64,000 bases of DNA from CAXSBR01 sp964236495 (GTDB lineage Bacteria; Actinomycetota; Actinomycetes; Mycobacteriales; Jatrophihabitantaceae). The stretch lies in NCBI GenBank assembly GCA_964236495.1, contig CAXSBR010000008.1:62001-126000 (forward strand), written 5' to 3'. Positions 8,541 through 15,725 of the stretch are shown here, piece after piece. Position 1 is the first letter of the stretch, and the number at the start of each line of letters is the position of its first letter. A program made the position numbers and the translations under genes. The notes below the pieces were generated by a model. That model was not told the origin of the DNA and did not search any database. It saw only the letters and a list, made by a program, of their open reading frames with translations.

Positions 8541-9520
8541 GGGTCGACAAGATTTTGTGGAAGTCGGCCGGCCAGCACGGCCAGCACCGCCTCGGTGGCT
8601 GCAGCGCCCATGTTGTCGACGGCTTCGACCGTCTGCGCGGCACTGTGCGGTGTGAGGATCACCCGGTCGGCGATGTCGTCGGCCAGCAGCGGGCTCGTCG
8701 CGGCTGACTCGCTCGGGTCGCTGTCGACGTCGACGCCGTGGGAGGAAATGTCGTCGGCTGCGTACGTGCCCAGCCGTCCGTCGCGCAGCGCGTCCGCCAC
8801 AGCCTGCTCGTCGACCAGCGACGCCCGGGCGGTATTGACCAGGATGAGGTGAGCCGGCGTCCTGCTCAGCCACTCTCGATCCACCAGCCGGCGGCCGCCC
8901 GGTGCGTGCAGCGATACGACGTCGACCTCGTCCGGAAGCTGCTCCCACGACGTGGCGCGCACTCCCGCCTGCTCGATCTGCACCGTGGTGAGCACGGGAT
9001 CCACGGCTGACACGCTCGTGCCGAAGGGCTGCAGTCGCGCGGCCAGAGCACGCCCGATGCGTCCGAAGCCGACGATTCCCACCCGGACGTTCTTGAGCTC
9101 GGCGGTGCGCTGCACCGACCAGTCGCCCGCGCGCACCGCACGATCACCTGCAACCAGGCGGCGGAGCGCGGCGAAGATGAGGGCAAAGGCGTGTTCGGCC
9201 ACCGCGTCACTGTTCGCGCCCGGAGTGTTGGTCACCAGCAGCCCGTGCTGCCGGGCAGCGGCGAGGTCGACGGCGTCGGTTCCGACGCCGTACCGCGCGA
9301 CGATCTTCAGCTTGGGCGCGCGGTCGAGGTGCTCGGCGGTGACCGGACCGGTGCCGGCGATCCAGGCGACTGCGTCGGCCAGGTGTGGAGCGAGACGGTC
9401 GAGGTCGTGGTCCGGTCCTGCCCGCACGACGTCGGCTCCTGCGTCGGCGAGTTGCTGCATGAGGTCGAGGTGACCGGAGGAATACGAGCGCGAGGTGACG
9501 ACAACCAGGGGCCGACTCAT
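8531..9520 (-). CDS. D-2-hydroxyacid dehydrogenase (NAD-dependent, PGDH-like)
   Basis: 329 residues; the ATG at 9520 overlaps the kinase stop (ATGA, 9517-9520). It is a standard formate/glycerate-dehydrogenase fold: YGVGTDAVD, NTPGANSDAVAEH, NAD-binding VGIVGFGRIGRALA, the catalytic Arg in LVNTARASLVDE, and LTPHSAAQT with the catalytic His. Family members interconvert 2-hydroxy acids and 2-keto acids. Here it may oxidise or reduce a sugar-acid intermediate or a product of the aldolase. An upstream in-frame extension was not used because the overlap start fits the operon. The C-terminal end is bordered by the tandem repeat at 8452-8540. Confidence 0.92.
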   Translation of the reverse strand: MSRPLVVVTSRSYSSGHLDLMQQLADAGADVVRAGPDHDLDRLAPHLADAVAWIAGTGPVTAEHLDRAPKLKIVARYGVGTDAVDLAAARQHGLLVTNTPGANSDAVAEHAFALIFAALRRLVAGDRAVRAGDWSVQRTAELKNVRVGIVGFGRIGRALAARLQPFGTSVSAVDPVLTTVQIEQAGVRATSWEQLPDEVDVVSLHAPGGRRLVDREWLSRTPAHLILVNTARASLVDEQAVADALRDGRLGTYAADDISSHGVDVDSDPSESAATSPLLADDIADRVILTPHSAAQTVEAVDNMGAAATEAVLAVLAGRLPQNLVDPAG

Positions 9521-11016
9521 CGCGGCGCTCCGTCGAACCATGGTTCGAGGCGGTGGTAGGCGTCGAGGAAGCGCTGGTGCGCGGCGGTGTAGGCGACGGT
9601 GCGGTCGCGGTCGGGTTCGAAGGTCGCCGTGACCGTCGACAGGCTGCGCGCGACCGAGAAGTCGGGCAGCAGGCCCAAGCCCACCCCCGTGGTGACCGCG
9701 GCGCCCAGGCTGTTGGCCTCCTCGACGATGGAGCGGCGGGCCACCGTGGCGCCGTAGACGTCGGCCATGATCTGCAGCCAGGTGTCACTGGCCGCGCCGC
9801 CGCCGATCGCGTCGATGTGGTCGATGGGGCCCAGGTGTGTCCGGAAGACGTCGAGACACGTCGACAGGTTGAACGCGACTCCTTCGAGCACCGCGCGGGT
9901 GAGGTGGGCTGGACCGTGCTGGCGCCCGATGCCGACGAACGCGCCGCGCGCATGCGGGTTCCAATACGGCGAGCGCTCGCCGAGCAGGTGCGGCAGGAAG
10001 AACAGCCCGCTCTCGGACGCATCCGCCGCGTCCGCCGCGCTGACCAGCCGCTCGAAGCGCTCGACGTCGTGGGAGCCGGCGAGCAGGTCGGCGATCCAGC
10101 CGAGCGATCCGCCGCCGGCCTGCATCGTCGCGGTTGGCACGAAGCGGCCGGGCACGACATGGTCGAATGTCATCGTCTGCATGAGCGGGAGGTCGGCCAG
10201 CGGCGCGTCGGAGGCAACCGAGATCCACGACGACGACCCGAGGTAGGCGTACGCGCCATCGCCCGGCTCGATGATGCCGGCGCCGATAGCTGCCATCGGA
10301 CCGTCGCCGCCGCCCAGCACCACTGGCGTGCCGGCGAGCAAGCCAGTAGCCGCAGCCGCGTCTGCCATCACCCCGCCGACGATCGTCGTGGACGGCACGA
10401 TCTCGGGGAACAGCGACTCGGGCAGCTCCGCGGCTGCGATCAGCTCCGCCGACCAAGTCCCTCGTTGCTGGTCGAAGGCGTTCGTGCTGGATGCGTCGGA
10501 CGGGTCGGTGACAAGCCTGCCGGTGAGCTTGTGCACCACGTAGTCCTTGGCCAGGCAGAACTGTCGAGAGCGGCCGAACACCTCGGGCTCGTTGTCACGC
10601 ACCCACATCAACTTGCTCAACGAATAGGTGGGATTGAGTCGGTGACCGAGCACCCGGTAGGCCGCCTCGGCGCCGATCTGCTTCTCGAGCCGCCGGCACT
10701 GCTCGCTGCTGCGGGTGTCCGCCCAGATCAGCGACGGCAGGACCGGATCGCCGGCACCGTCGAGCAGGACGACGCCCATCATCTGGCCCGAGAATCCCAC
10801 GCCCCGGATCTGCTCCGCGCCCACCGACGCCGCGCTCAGCAGCTCCCGGGTTGCGCTGCACACGGCCGTCCACCAGTGCTGCGGGTCCTGCTCGACGACG
10901 CCGTCGCGGCCGTAGTGGGTGGGATAGGTCTTGGTGACCGCGTGCAGCAGCCGGCCGTCGTCGTCGTGCAGTGACGCCTTGTCGCCGGTGGTGCCGAGGT
11001 CATGGGCGAGCAGCAT
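9517..11016 (-). CDS. FGGY-family carbohydrate kinase (xylulokinase-like)
   Basis: 499 residues from the ATG at 11016, two bases after the upstream stop. It has both FGGY domains: LAHDLGTTGDKASL (phosphate loop), GVGFSGQMMGVV, LIWADTRS, AKDYVVHKLTG, then a C-terminal ATPase half with LGGGDGPMAAIGAG, LLGERSPYWNPHARGAFVG, and the GGGAASDTWLQIMADVYG signature. This resembles xylulokinases and related ketose kinases. It should phosphorylate the imported sugar or its keto form, the committing step of the operon. A much longer upstream reading frame is an artefact running out of frame across the isomerase gene. The sugar specificity is not determined. Confidence 0.93.
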   Translation of the reverse strand: MLLAHDLGTTGDKASLHDDDGRLLHAVTKTYPTHYGRDGVVEQDPQHWWTAVCSATRELLSAASVGAEQIRGVGFSGQMMGVVLLDGAGDPVLPSLIWADTRSSEQCRRLEKQIGAEAAYRVLGHRLNPTYSLSKLMWVRDNEPEVFGRSRQFCLAKDYVVHKLTGRLVTDPSDASSTNAFDQQRGTWSAELIAAAELPESLFPEIVPSTTIVGGVMADAAAATGLLAGTPVVLGGGDGPMAAIGAGIIEPGDGAYAYLGSSSWISVASDAPLADLPLMQTMTFDHVVPGRFVPTATMQAGGGSLGWIADLLAGSHDVERFERLVSAADAADASESGLFFLPHLLGERSPYWNPHARGAFVGIGRQHGPAHLTRAVLEGVAFNLSTCLDVFRTHLGPIDHIDAIGGGAASDTWLQIMADVYGATVARRSIVEEANSLGAAVTTGVGLGLLPDFSVARSLSTVTATFEPDRDRTVAYTAAHQRFLDAYHRLEPWFDGAPR

Positions 11017-11018
11017 CG

Positions 11019-11597
11019 TCAGCCACCGTTGTAGGGGCGCAGATCGACCCCGCCGGCGGTGGCGTAGGCCCGCTTGCCCATGCCGTGTTCCAGGACCCAG
11101 CCGTAGTCGTGACCGGCCGAACCGGGGTACACGGCGAGGAATAGGTACGGCTCGGACCCGGTGTTGACGCTGCGATGTGCCCATCCTGGCGGTATGTAGC
11201 CGATGATGCCCTCGGCCATGTCCAACCACTCGGTGTGCTCGCCGTCGAACATCAGCAGGCCACCGACGCCGCCCAGGCCGAGGTAGATCTCGCCCTGCGG
11301 ATCCGGGTGCTGGTGGCCCTTGGTCATGAAGAATTCGCCGTCGATGTCGCCGGGCAGGATCGTCGTGATCGACTGCGGGAGTTCGCGAGCAGTCTCCGGC
11401 ACAGGCGAGGAGACGACGGAGTAGACGATCGGATTGTCCGCCAGCGCAGAGGCCGCGCGCATGCTCTCGGCGGCGAACAGACCTTCCAGGTCCGACATTC
11501 GGCGGGTTAGCGTGGGTCCCTCCGGGGCGAGCGATCCCGCGGTGCGATCCAGAGTGATGCGAAACGGTGCCAGCGGTGGAACGGCGTACTGAGTCAC
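11019..11597 (-). CDS. Cupin-type sugar-phosphate isomerase (archaeal-type glucose-6-phosphate isomerase family)
   Basis: 192 residues from a GTG at 11597. It contains the cupin metal motif of the archaeal-type phosphoglucose isomerases: TKGHQH...QGEIY supplying two His and a Glu, then a His in PPGWAHRSVN, plus the late AGHDYGW segment of that family. Such enzymes interconvert aldose and ketose phosphates. As the first gene of the leftward operon, 50-70 bp downstream of a 23-bp operator, it is well placed to feed the downstream kinase/aldolase steps. It is unlikely to be the housekeeping glycolytic enzyme given this setting. Whether glucose-6-phosphate is the true substrate is unknown. Confidence 0.87.
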   Translation of the reverse strand: MTQYAVPPLAPFRITLDRTAGSLAPEGPTLTRRMSDLEGLFAAESMRAASALADNPIVYSVVSSPVPETARELPQSITTILPGDIDGEFFMTKGHQHPDPQGEIYLGLGGVGGLLMFDGEHTEWLDMAEGIIGYIPPGWAHRSVNTGSEPYLFLAVYPGSAGHDYGWVLEHGMGKRAYATAGGVDLRPYNGG

Positions 11598-11643
11598 GAC
11601 ATCGGCCCCTCATGTGCGAACGCCTGGACAGGCAGGGCCATCC

Positions 11644-11666
11644 TGACATCCTGTAGTTACAAGTGC
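11644..11666. promoter_or_regulatory. GntR operator and promoter before the isomerase-led operon
   Basis: Same 23 bases as 5854-5876, inverted. On the minus strand the site fills the spacer of a plausible promoter (TTGCAC, 17 bp, CAGGAT) about 50 bp upstream of the isomerase GTG. Occupation by the UTRA regulator would block transcription. Inferred from sequence identity and location. Confidence 0.7.
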
Positions 11667-11707
11667 AAGACCTGATGCGAGGAGAGTTGCGCAGCGCAAG
11701 GTGGCTG

Positions 11708-11780
11708 TGCGCCCCGTGGGACTCGAACCCACAACCTACGGATTAAAAGTCCGCAGCTCTGCCGATTGAGCTAGAGGCGC
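11708..11780 (-). tRNA. tRNA-Lys (anticodon UUU)
   Basis: On the minus strand this 73-nt stretch folds as a complete cloverleaf: acceptor GCGCCTC/GGGGCGC, D arm GCTC/GAGC, anticodon arm GCGGA-CTTTTAA-TCCGT, T arm GTGGG-TTCGAGT-CCCAC, discriminator A. The anticodon TTT reads AAA/AAG lysine codons. No CCA is encoded. It lies 42 bp from the operator of the sugar operon, and tRNA genes are common integration sites, which is worth noting beside a probable accessory operon. Confidence 0.97.
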
Positions 11781-11814
11781 TCGACTTGAGCGAGGGTAGT
11801 CGAGCCCCTGCGTG

Positions 11815-11855
11815 ATCTCGCTCGAACCTGCGCGGGACAGCGATTCGAGCGAGAT
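11815..11855. repeat. Inverted repeat upstream of tRNA-Lys
   Basis: A perfect 12-bp inverted repeat (ATCTCGCTCGAA at 11815-11826, complement at 11844-11855) with a 17-nt spacer, between the tRNA gene and the cysteine dioxygenase region. It could be a transcription terminator for the minus strand or a protein-binding dyad; nothing decides between these. Confidence 0.7.
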
Positions 11856-11945
11856 TGCGACGTGAATAGGCGTGGAGGGTGCCGTAAACTCTGCTTGTTC
11901 GGTAGAGGTTGCAGAGTTGCCCTGTGGCGCGGCATACTCGAGGGC

Positions 11946-12041
11946 GTGACACCGGGTCGGGAACCGCAGCAGCACCTCCTCGACCTGTTCTGGACCGGCC
12001 GGCGAGCCGACGCGTTCGACGAGATGTGTCCGCGCTTCTAG
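11946..12041 (+). CDS. Possible 31-residue leader peptide upstream of cysteine dioxygenase
   Basis: GTG at 11946 opens a 32-codon frame that ends 57 bp before the dioxygenase ATG. Most third positions are G or C, as in real genes here. The peptide is hydrophilic with a central LLDLFWTGRRAD stretch and ends MCPRF with a single cysteine five codons before the stop. Its position suggests a cysteine-sensing leader or a small protein. I recognise no family. Cysteine-responsive upstream ORFs are known in actinobacteria, but those I know of have runs of Cys codons, so the analogy is loose. Confidence 0.4.
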   Translation: MTPGREPQQHLLDLFWTGRRADAFDEMCPRF

Positions 12042-12098
12042 TTACGCGCGCGCATCCATCCGTCCAGTCGAGAAATCCCGATCCAGAGAGCCCTTCCC

Positions 12099-12644
12099 AT
12101 GACTGCCGTGCTCAACCGCGCTACCACGCGTCCGTCTGCACCCGCGCGTCCCCTCGCCGAACCGCTCGACCCGGTCCAGCTCGTCGAGCTGACCCGCTTC
12201 TACGCCGACGAAGTGCGCTCGGGCAGCTATCCCTACGTCCGCTACGACGAGCACTACCGCTGGCACCTGCGCCTGCACCGCGACCAGCGCGTCGACGTGT
12301 GGCTGATCAGCTGGCTGCCTTCCCAGGCGACCCAGCTGCACGACCACGGCAGTTCGGCCGGTGCGTTCACCGTCATCACCGGCGAGTTGGACGAGGCCGT
12401 GTATGTGCACGCGGGCCGGGGCGCCGGCGGCCTGCGGGAGCGGGTGCACCACACCGGCAGCAGCGTCGGCTTCGACGCCCGTTACGTACACGACGTCCGC
12501 AACACCTCGATCGCGCCTGCGGTCAGTGTGCACGCCTACTCACGGCCGCTGACGTCGATGACGTTCTACGACTTTGATGGCGGCGGTTTGCAGAGGATCG
12601 CCGCGCTGGCAACCGACGACCCGGAACCGGACTTCGCCCGATGA
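12099..12644 (+). CDS. Cysteine dioxygenase family protein
   Basis: 181 residues. It is a cupin with the thiol-dioxygenase iron motif LHDHGSSAGAF (two His of the 3-His centre, about residues 85-95) and a third candidate His in YVHDVRN. Such enzymes oxidise L-cysteine to cysteine sulfinate with O2. Length and motif match the bacterial type I enzymes. The ATG is at 12099, with a purine-rich GAGAG about 10 bases upstream. The stop overlaps the next rhodanese-domain gene (ATGA, 12641-12644), so sulfur released from cysteine breakdown may be handed to a sulfurtransferase. A possible leader peptide precedes it. Confidence 0.93.
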   Translation: MTAVLNRATTRPSAPARPLAEPLDPVQLVELTRFYADEVRSGSYPYVRYDEHYRWHLRLHRDQRVDVWLISWLPSQATQLHDHGSSAGAFTVITGELDEAVYVHAGRGAGGLRERVHHTGSSVGFDARYVHDVRNTSIAPAVSVHAYSRPLTSMTFYDFDGGGLQRIAALATDDPEPDFAR

Positions 12645-13114
12645 CCGCAGCCAAGCTCGCATTTGAGGCCGAGCCGGAGATAGCCGGCCTTCCCGCCGCC
12701 CGCTTCGATTCCGTTGATGCGCTGCTCGAGGACGCACGCAGCCGGCTCGACCGGCTCACGCCTCTACAGGCAAGGCAAGCCGTGGCCGACGGTGCGCAAC
12801 TGGTCGACATCCGCCCGGACGCGCAGCGGCGCCACGAAGGCGAGGTGCCCGGCTCGGTGATCGTGGAGCGCAACCATCTCGAGTGGCGCCTGCACCCGCG
12901 CTCGGACGCGCGCCTGGACATCGCCGTCGAGGGCCGACGTTGGATTGTGCTCTGTTCTGCGGGCTACACCTCGTCGCTCGCTGCTGACGCGCTGCGGTCG
13001 CTGGGCATCTCGGCCACCGACGTGGTGGGGGGTTTCAGCGCCTGGCAGAAGGCCGATTTGCCGACCGTCAGCGGCGGGACATCGGTGGAGAGCGAGGTGT
13101 CGGCGCGGCGATGA
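12641..13114 (+). CDS. Rhodanese-domain sulfurtransferase coupled to cysteine dioxygenase
   Basis: 157 residues with a single rhodanese domain from about residue 40: LVDIRPDAQRRHEGEVPGS, then the active-site loop LCSAGYTSSLAA with the catalytic Cys, and VVGGFSAWQKA near the end. An N-terminal extension of about 40 residues precedes the domain. Starting by ATGA overlap with cysteine dioxygenase, it is almost certainly co-translated. It probably moves sulfane sulfur or disposes of thiosulfate/persulfide derived from cysteine. Acceptor unknown. Confidence 0.92.
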   Translation: MTAAKLAFEAEPEIAGLPAARFDSVDALLEDARSRLDRLTPLQARQAVADGAQLVDIRPDAQRRHEGEVPGSVIVERNHLEWRLHPRSDARLDIAVEGRRWIVLCSAGYTSSLAADALRSLGISATDVVGGFSAWQKADLPTVSGGTSVESEVSARR

Positions 13115-13160
13115 GCTCGAATGCGCTGCCCGGCGCGAGTGTCTGGCGGACAATGACCCG

Positions 13161-13688
13161 ATGACCGAGAACGGAGCGGGTTTCGGACCCGACTTCTTCG
13201 TAGCCGGCTTCAAGGACGCGATGGCCGAGCTGGCATCGGGCGTGTCGCTGCTGACAGTCACGGTCCCTGCCGAACAGCTGGATCTGGGCATGGTCATCAC
13301 GTCGTTGACCTCGGCCTCGCTCGAACCGCCGATGGTGGCCGCGGCGATCGGGCGGGGGACGTCGCTCGCGCCCTACCTCTATCCCGGCGCCCGCGTCGGG
13401 CTGTCGATCCTCGCGGCCGACCAGTACGAGCTCGCCGCAGATTTCAGCCGCAAGGGCCGGCCGTCGGCCGCCGAGATGCTGAAAGGCCGCCCGCATCGCC
13501 GCGGCCTACTGACCGACGCGTTGCTTGCCGACGGCGCACTCGCCCAGCTCGAGGGCGTCGTCGAGCAGAACCTCGCCGCGGGCGACCACTCCCTGGTGGT
13601 GATCGGGGTGCTTGGCACCCAGGCGTCGACGGACCGGGCTGGGGCGCTGGCCTACCACCGCCGCGCCTATACGCGCACCGATTGCTGA
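13161..13688 (+). CDS. Flavin reductase-like (FMN-binding split-barrel) protein
   Basis: 175 residues from the ATG at 13161. It has the flavin-reductase pattern: an opening FKDAMAELASGVSLLTV, VITSLTSASLEPPMVAAAIGRGT (flavin contact region), GARVGLSILAADQYELAADFS, and an ending with LAYHRRAYT. Relatives supply reduced FMN/FAD to two-component monooxygenases or act as standalone F420/FMN-dependent enzymes. The 46-bp gap after the rhodanese gene allows co-transcription, and a sulfur-related role such as feeding a sulfonate monooxygenase is possible, but no monooxygenase is nearby. It is convergent with the next gene, only 12 bp away. Confidence 0.88.
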   Translation: MTENGAGFGPDFFVAGFKDAMAELASGVSLLTVTVPAEQLDLGMVITSLTSASLEPPMVAAAIGRGTSLAPYLYPGARVGLSILAADQYELAADFSRKGRPSAAEMLKGRPHRRGLLTDALLADGALAQLEGVVEQNLAAGDHSLVVIGVLGTQASTDRAGALAYHRRAYTRTDC

Positions 13689-13700
13689 GCACCGCGTGGG

Positions 13701-14525
13701 TTACAACGACGCGTTCAGCTGATCGACGCCGACCGGCGCGACGGCGGACCAGGCGAGCGTCACCTCACCCCGGCGCCATTGCCGCGGCGTGTCCAGCACC
13801 GGCCAGGCGGTTGCCACTATCGCGCAGGTCGACAGCCAGCGCTGGCGCGCACCGAACGGTGCCAGCGACGCCGCCGACGCCCAAGCCGCGTCGAGGTCAG
13901 CCAGCAGCGCATGCACCGGCTGCCCGGGCACGTTGTGATGGATGAGCGCCTTCGGTAGCCGTGCGGCGACGTCGCTCGGGGTGGTCAACGACGCCAGGCG
14001 GCACGCGATGGTGAGACTCACCGGGCCGTTGCAGTCCAGCAGCACCCAGCTGCCCAGCCGGCCGAGCTCGTCGCAGGTGCCTTCGACGAGCAGGCCGCCG
14101 TCGGCAAGCCCCGTCTGCATGGTGTGCCATGCGCGCAGCGCAGCCGCCTCGTCGTACTGACGCAGGACGTTGGCCGCGCGCACGAGCAGCGGGCGTCGGC
14201 CGGCGAACTCGAATCCGCCGCGCGCGAAGTTCAGGTGCGGCGCGTCGACGGCGTCTGCGGCGGCCGCGACCCGGGTCGGATCTATCTCCAGCCCCAGCAC
14301 GCGCACGTCAGGCACCAGTGTGCGTAGCCGGCGCGCCAGCTCGACGGTCGTGACCGGCGATGCGCCATAGCCGAGATCGACCACCAGGGGCTCGGCCACC
14401 GAGCGCAGCAGCCTGCCGCAGCGCTCGCCGATCCAGCGATCCATCCGCCGCAGCCGGTTCGGTGCGGTGGTGCCGCGGGTCGGCTCGCCGAGTGCCCGAG
14501 CGCGGCCCGCGGCCAGGCGCACCAT
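13701..14525 (-). CDS. Class I SAM-dependent methyltransferase-like protein
   Basis: 274 residues with an ATG at 14525 preceded by GGGAGG. The SAM-binding start LVVDLGYGASPVTT (about residues 46-59) and the acidic loop LGLEIDPTRVAAA are clear; the rest (NFARGGFEF, VRAANVLRQYDE) fits a class I methyltransferase without naming a substrate. The motif I glycines are slightly altered (DLGYGAS). The gene is divergent from murB and convergent with the flavin reductase gene. Proteins of this type are often annotated only as hypothetical methyltransferases. Confidence 0.8.
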   Translation of the reverse strand: MVRLAAGRARALGEPTRGTTAPNRLRRMDRWIGERCGRLLRSVAEPLVVDLGYGASPVTTVELARRLRTLVPDVRVLGLEIDPTRVAAAADAVDAPHLNFARGGFEFAGRRPLLVRAANVLRQYDEAAALRAWHTMQTGLADGGLLVEGTCDELGRLGSWVLLDCNGPVSLTIACRLASLTTPSDVAARLPKALIHHNVPGQPVHALLADLDAAWASAASLAPFGARQRWLSTCAIVATAWPVLDTPRQWRRGEVTLAWSAVAPVGVDQLNASL

Positions 14526-14612
14526 CCCGACCGCCTCCCTGATCTTGCAGTTACCTACAAGTTATTGCACGGAACCGCATGATCACGGACACCGTGCAGC
14601 AGGTGGGTAGCG

Positions 14613-15647
14613 TTGTCCGACGTGCCAGCACTGCTGTCCGACCTCACGACGCTGCGTCTGGGCGGCCCGATCGCGGACCTCGTCGAAGCCCGGTCGAACG
14701 AAGAGATCGTCGAAGCGATAGCCGGCGCACCCGGCCCGCTGCTGGTGCTGGGCGGCGGCAGCAACCTGGTCGCCGCCGACGCCGGCTGGCCCGGTCGAGT
14801 CGTCCTGATCCGCAGCCGCGGCATCACCGCGCGCGACGTCGCGTCAGACGGCGACGCCGCCGGCGTGGACGTCACCGCGGCGGCGGGCGAGCCGTGGGAC
14901 GGGCTGGTCGAGCAGACGCTGGCCGAAGGGCTGTCCGGGCTGGAGACGATGTCGGGAATCCCCGGCCTCACCGGCGCGACGCCCATCCAGAATGTCGGTG
15001 CCTACGGCGCCGAGATCGCCGACGTGCTGACGAACCTGACCGTCCATGACCGCCAGACCGGGCGGACGCGGACCTGGACGGCGGCCGAGTGTGGCTTCGC
15101 GTTCCGGTCCAGCGCCTTCAAGCACACCGACCGTTACGTCGTCCTGGACGTGACGATGCGGCTGGCGCGCCGCTGCGCGTCGGTGCCGATCCGCTACGCC
15201 GAACTGGCCCGAACGCTGGGCATCGAGCCGGGCCGGTCGGCGCCGCCGGCCGACGTGCGCGCCGCGGTACTGTCCCTGCGGCACAGCAAGGGCATGGTGT
15301 CCGATCCGGCGGATCCGGACAGCTGGAGCGTCGGGTCGTTCTTTGTCAACCCGCTGCTCGATGTCGTACCCGACGCCGCCCGCGACTGCCCGCAGTGGGC
15401 TACGGACGGTAAAACGAAGCTGTCCGCGGCCTGGCTGATCGAGCACGCCGGCTTCTCGCGCGGGTACGGCAACGCGCGCGTCAGCCTGTCCACCAAGCAC
15501 ACGCTTGCGCTGACCAATCGCGGCGGCGCCACCACGGCGGACCTGCTGGCGCTGGCCGCAGAGATCCGCGCCGGCGTGCAAGCAGCGTTCGGCATCCGGC
15601 TGCGGCCAGAAGCCCACCTGGCCGACAACATCGACTGGCCGCTGTAG
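14613..15647 (+). CDS. murB: UDP-N-acetylenolpyruvoylglucosamine reductase
   Basis: 344 residues; reduces UDP-GlcNAc-enolpyruvate to UDP-MurNAc in peptidoglycan synthesis, using FAD and NADPH in the cytoplasm. Visible motifs: TTLRLGG at the start, the FAD loop LVLGGGSNL, the IPGLTGATPIQNVGAYG block, the Ser in SVGSFFVNP (proton donor region), and the late AWLIEHAGFSRGYG, with Glu in RPEAHL. The length matches type I MurB. The start is TTG at 14613, with GTG at 14622 as an alternative. It stands alone between a divergent methyltransferase gene and mshA. Confidence 0.96.
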   Translation: MSDVPALLSDLTTLRLGGPIADLVEARSNEEIVEAIAGAPGPLLVLGGGSNLVAADAGWPGRVVLIRSRGITARDVASDGDAAGVDVTAAAGEPWDGLVEQTLAEGLSGLETMSGIPGLTGATPIQNVGAYGAEIADVLTNLTVHDRQTGRTRTWTAAECGFAFRSSAFKHTDRYVVLDVTMRLARRCASVPIRYAELARTLGIEPGRSAPPADVRAAVLSLRHSKGMVSDPADPDSWSVGSFFVNPLLDVVPDAARDCPQWATDGKTKLSAAWLIEHAGFSRGYGNARVSLSTKHTLALTNRGGATTADLLALAAEIRAGVQAAFGIRLRPEAHLADNIDWPL

Positions 15648-15725
15648 CGCACCCGTTCCCGAAGCGCAGCCGGCGCCGTCCTGATCCACCCCGAGGACCG
15701 GTGTCGACCGTCGTAACCTGGCAGG

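Noticed and set aside
9517..11649. Very long reading frame joining the kinase to about 210 upstream residues
   Set aside because: The upstream part is out of frame over the cupin isomerase gene, is Arg/His-rich and has no domain; the kinase's real start is the ATG at 11016.
11708..11780. tRNA-Lys as the attachment site of an integrated element carrying the sugar operon
   Set aside because: No integrase, no repeated tRNA 3' end found by eye in the window; the idea remains open but unsupported.
14544..14561. CTTG...CAAG palindrome upstream of murB as a fourth GntR operator
   Set aside because: Only the outer CTTG/CAAG and part of the core resemble the operators; spacing differs and the neighbours (murB, a methyltransferase gene) are not catabolic.
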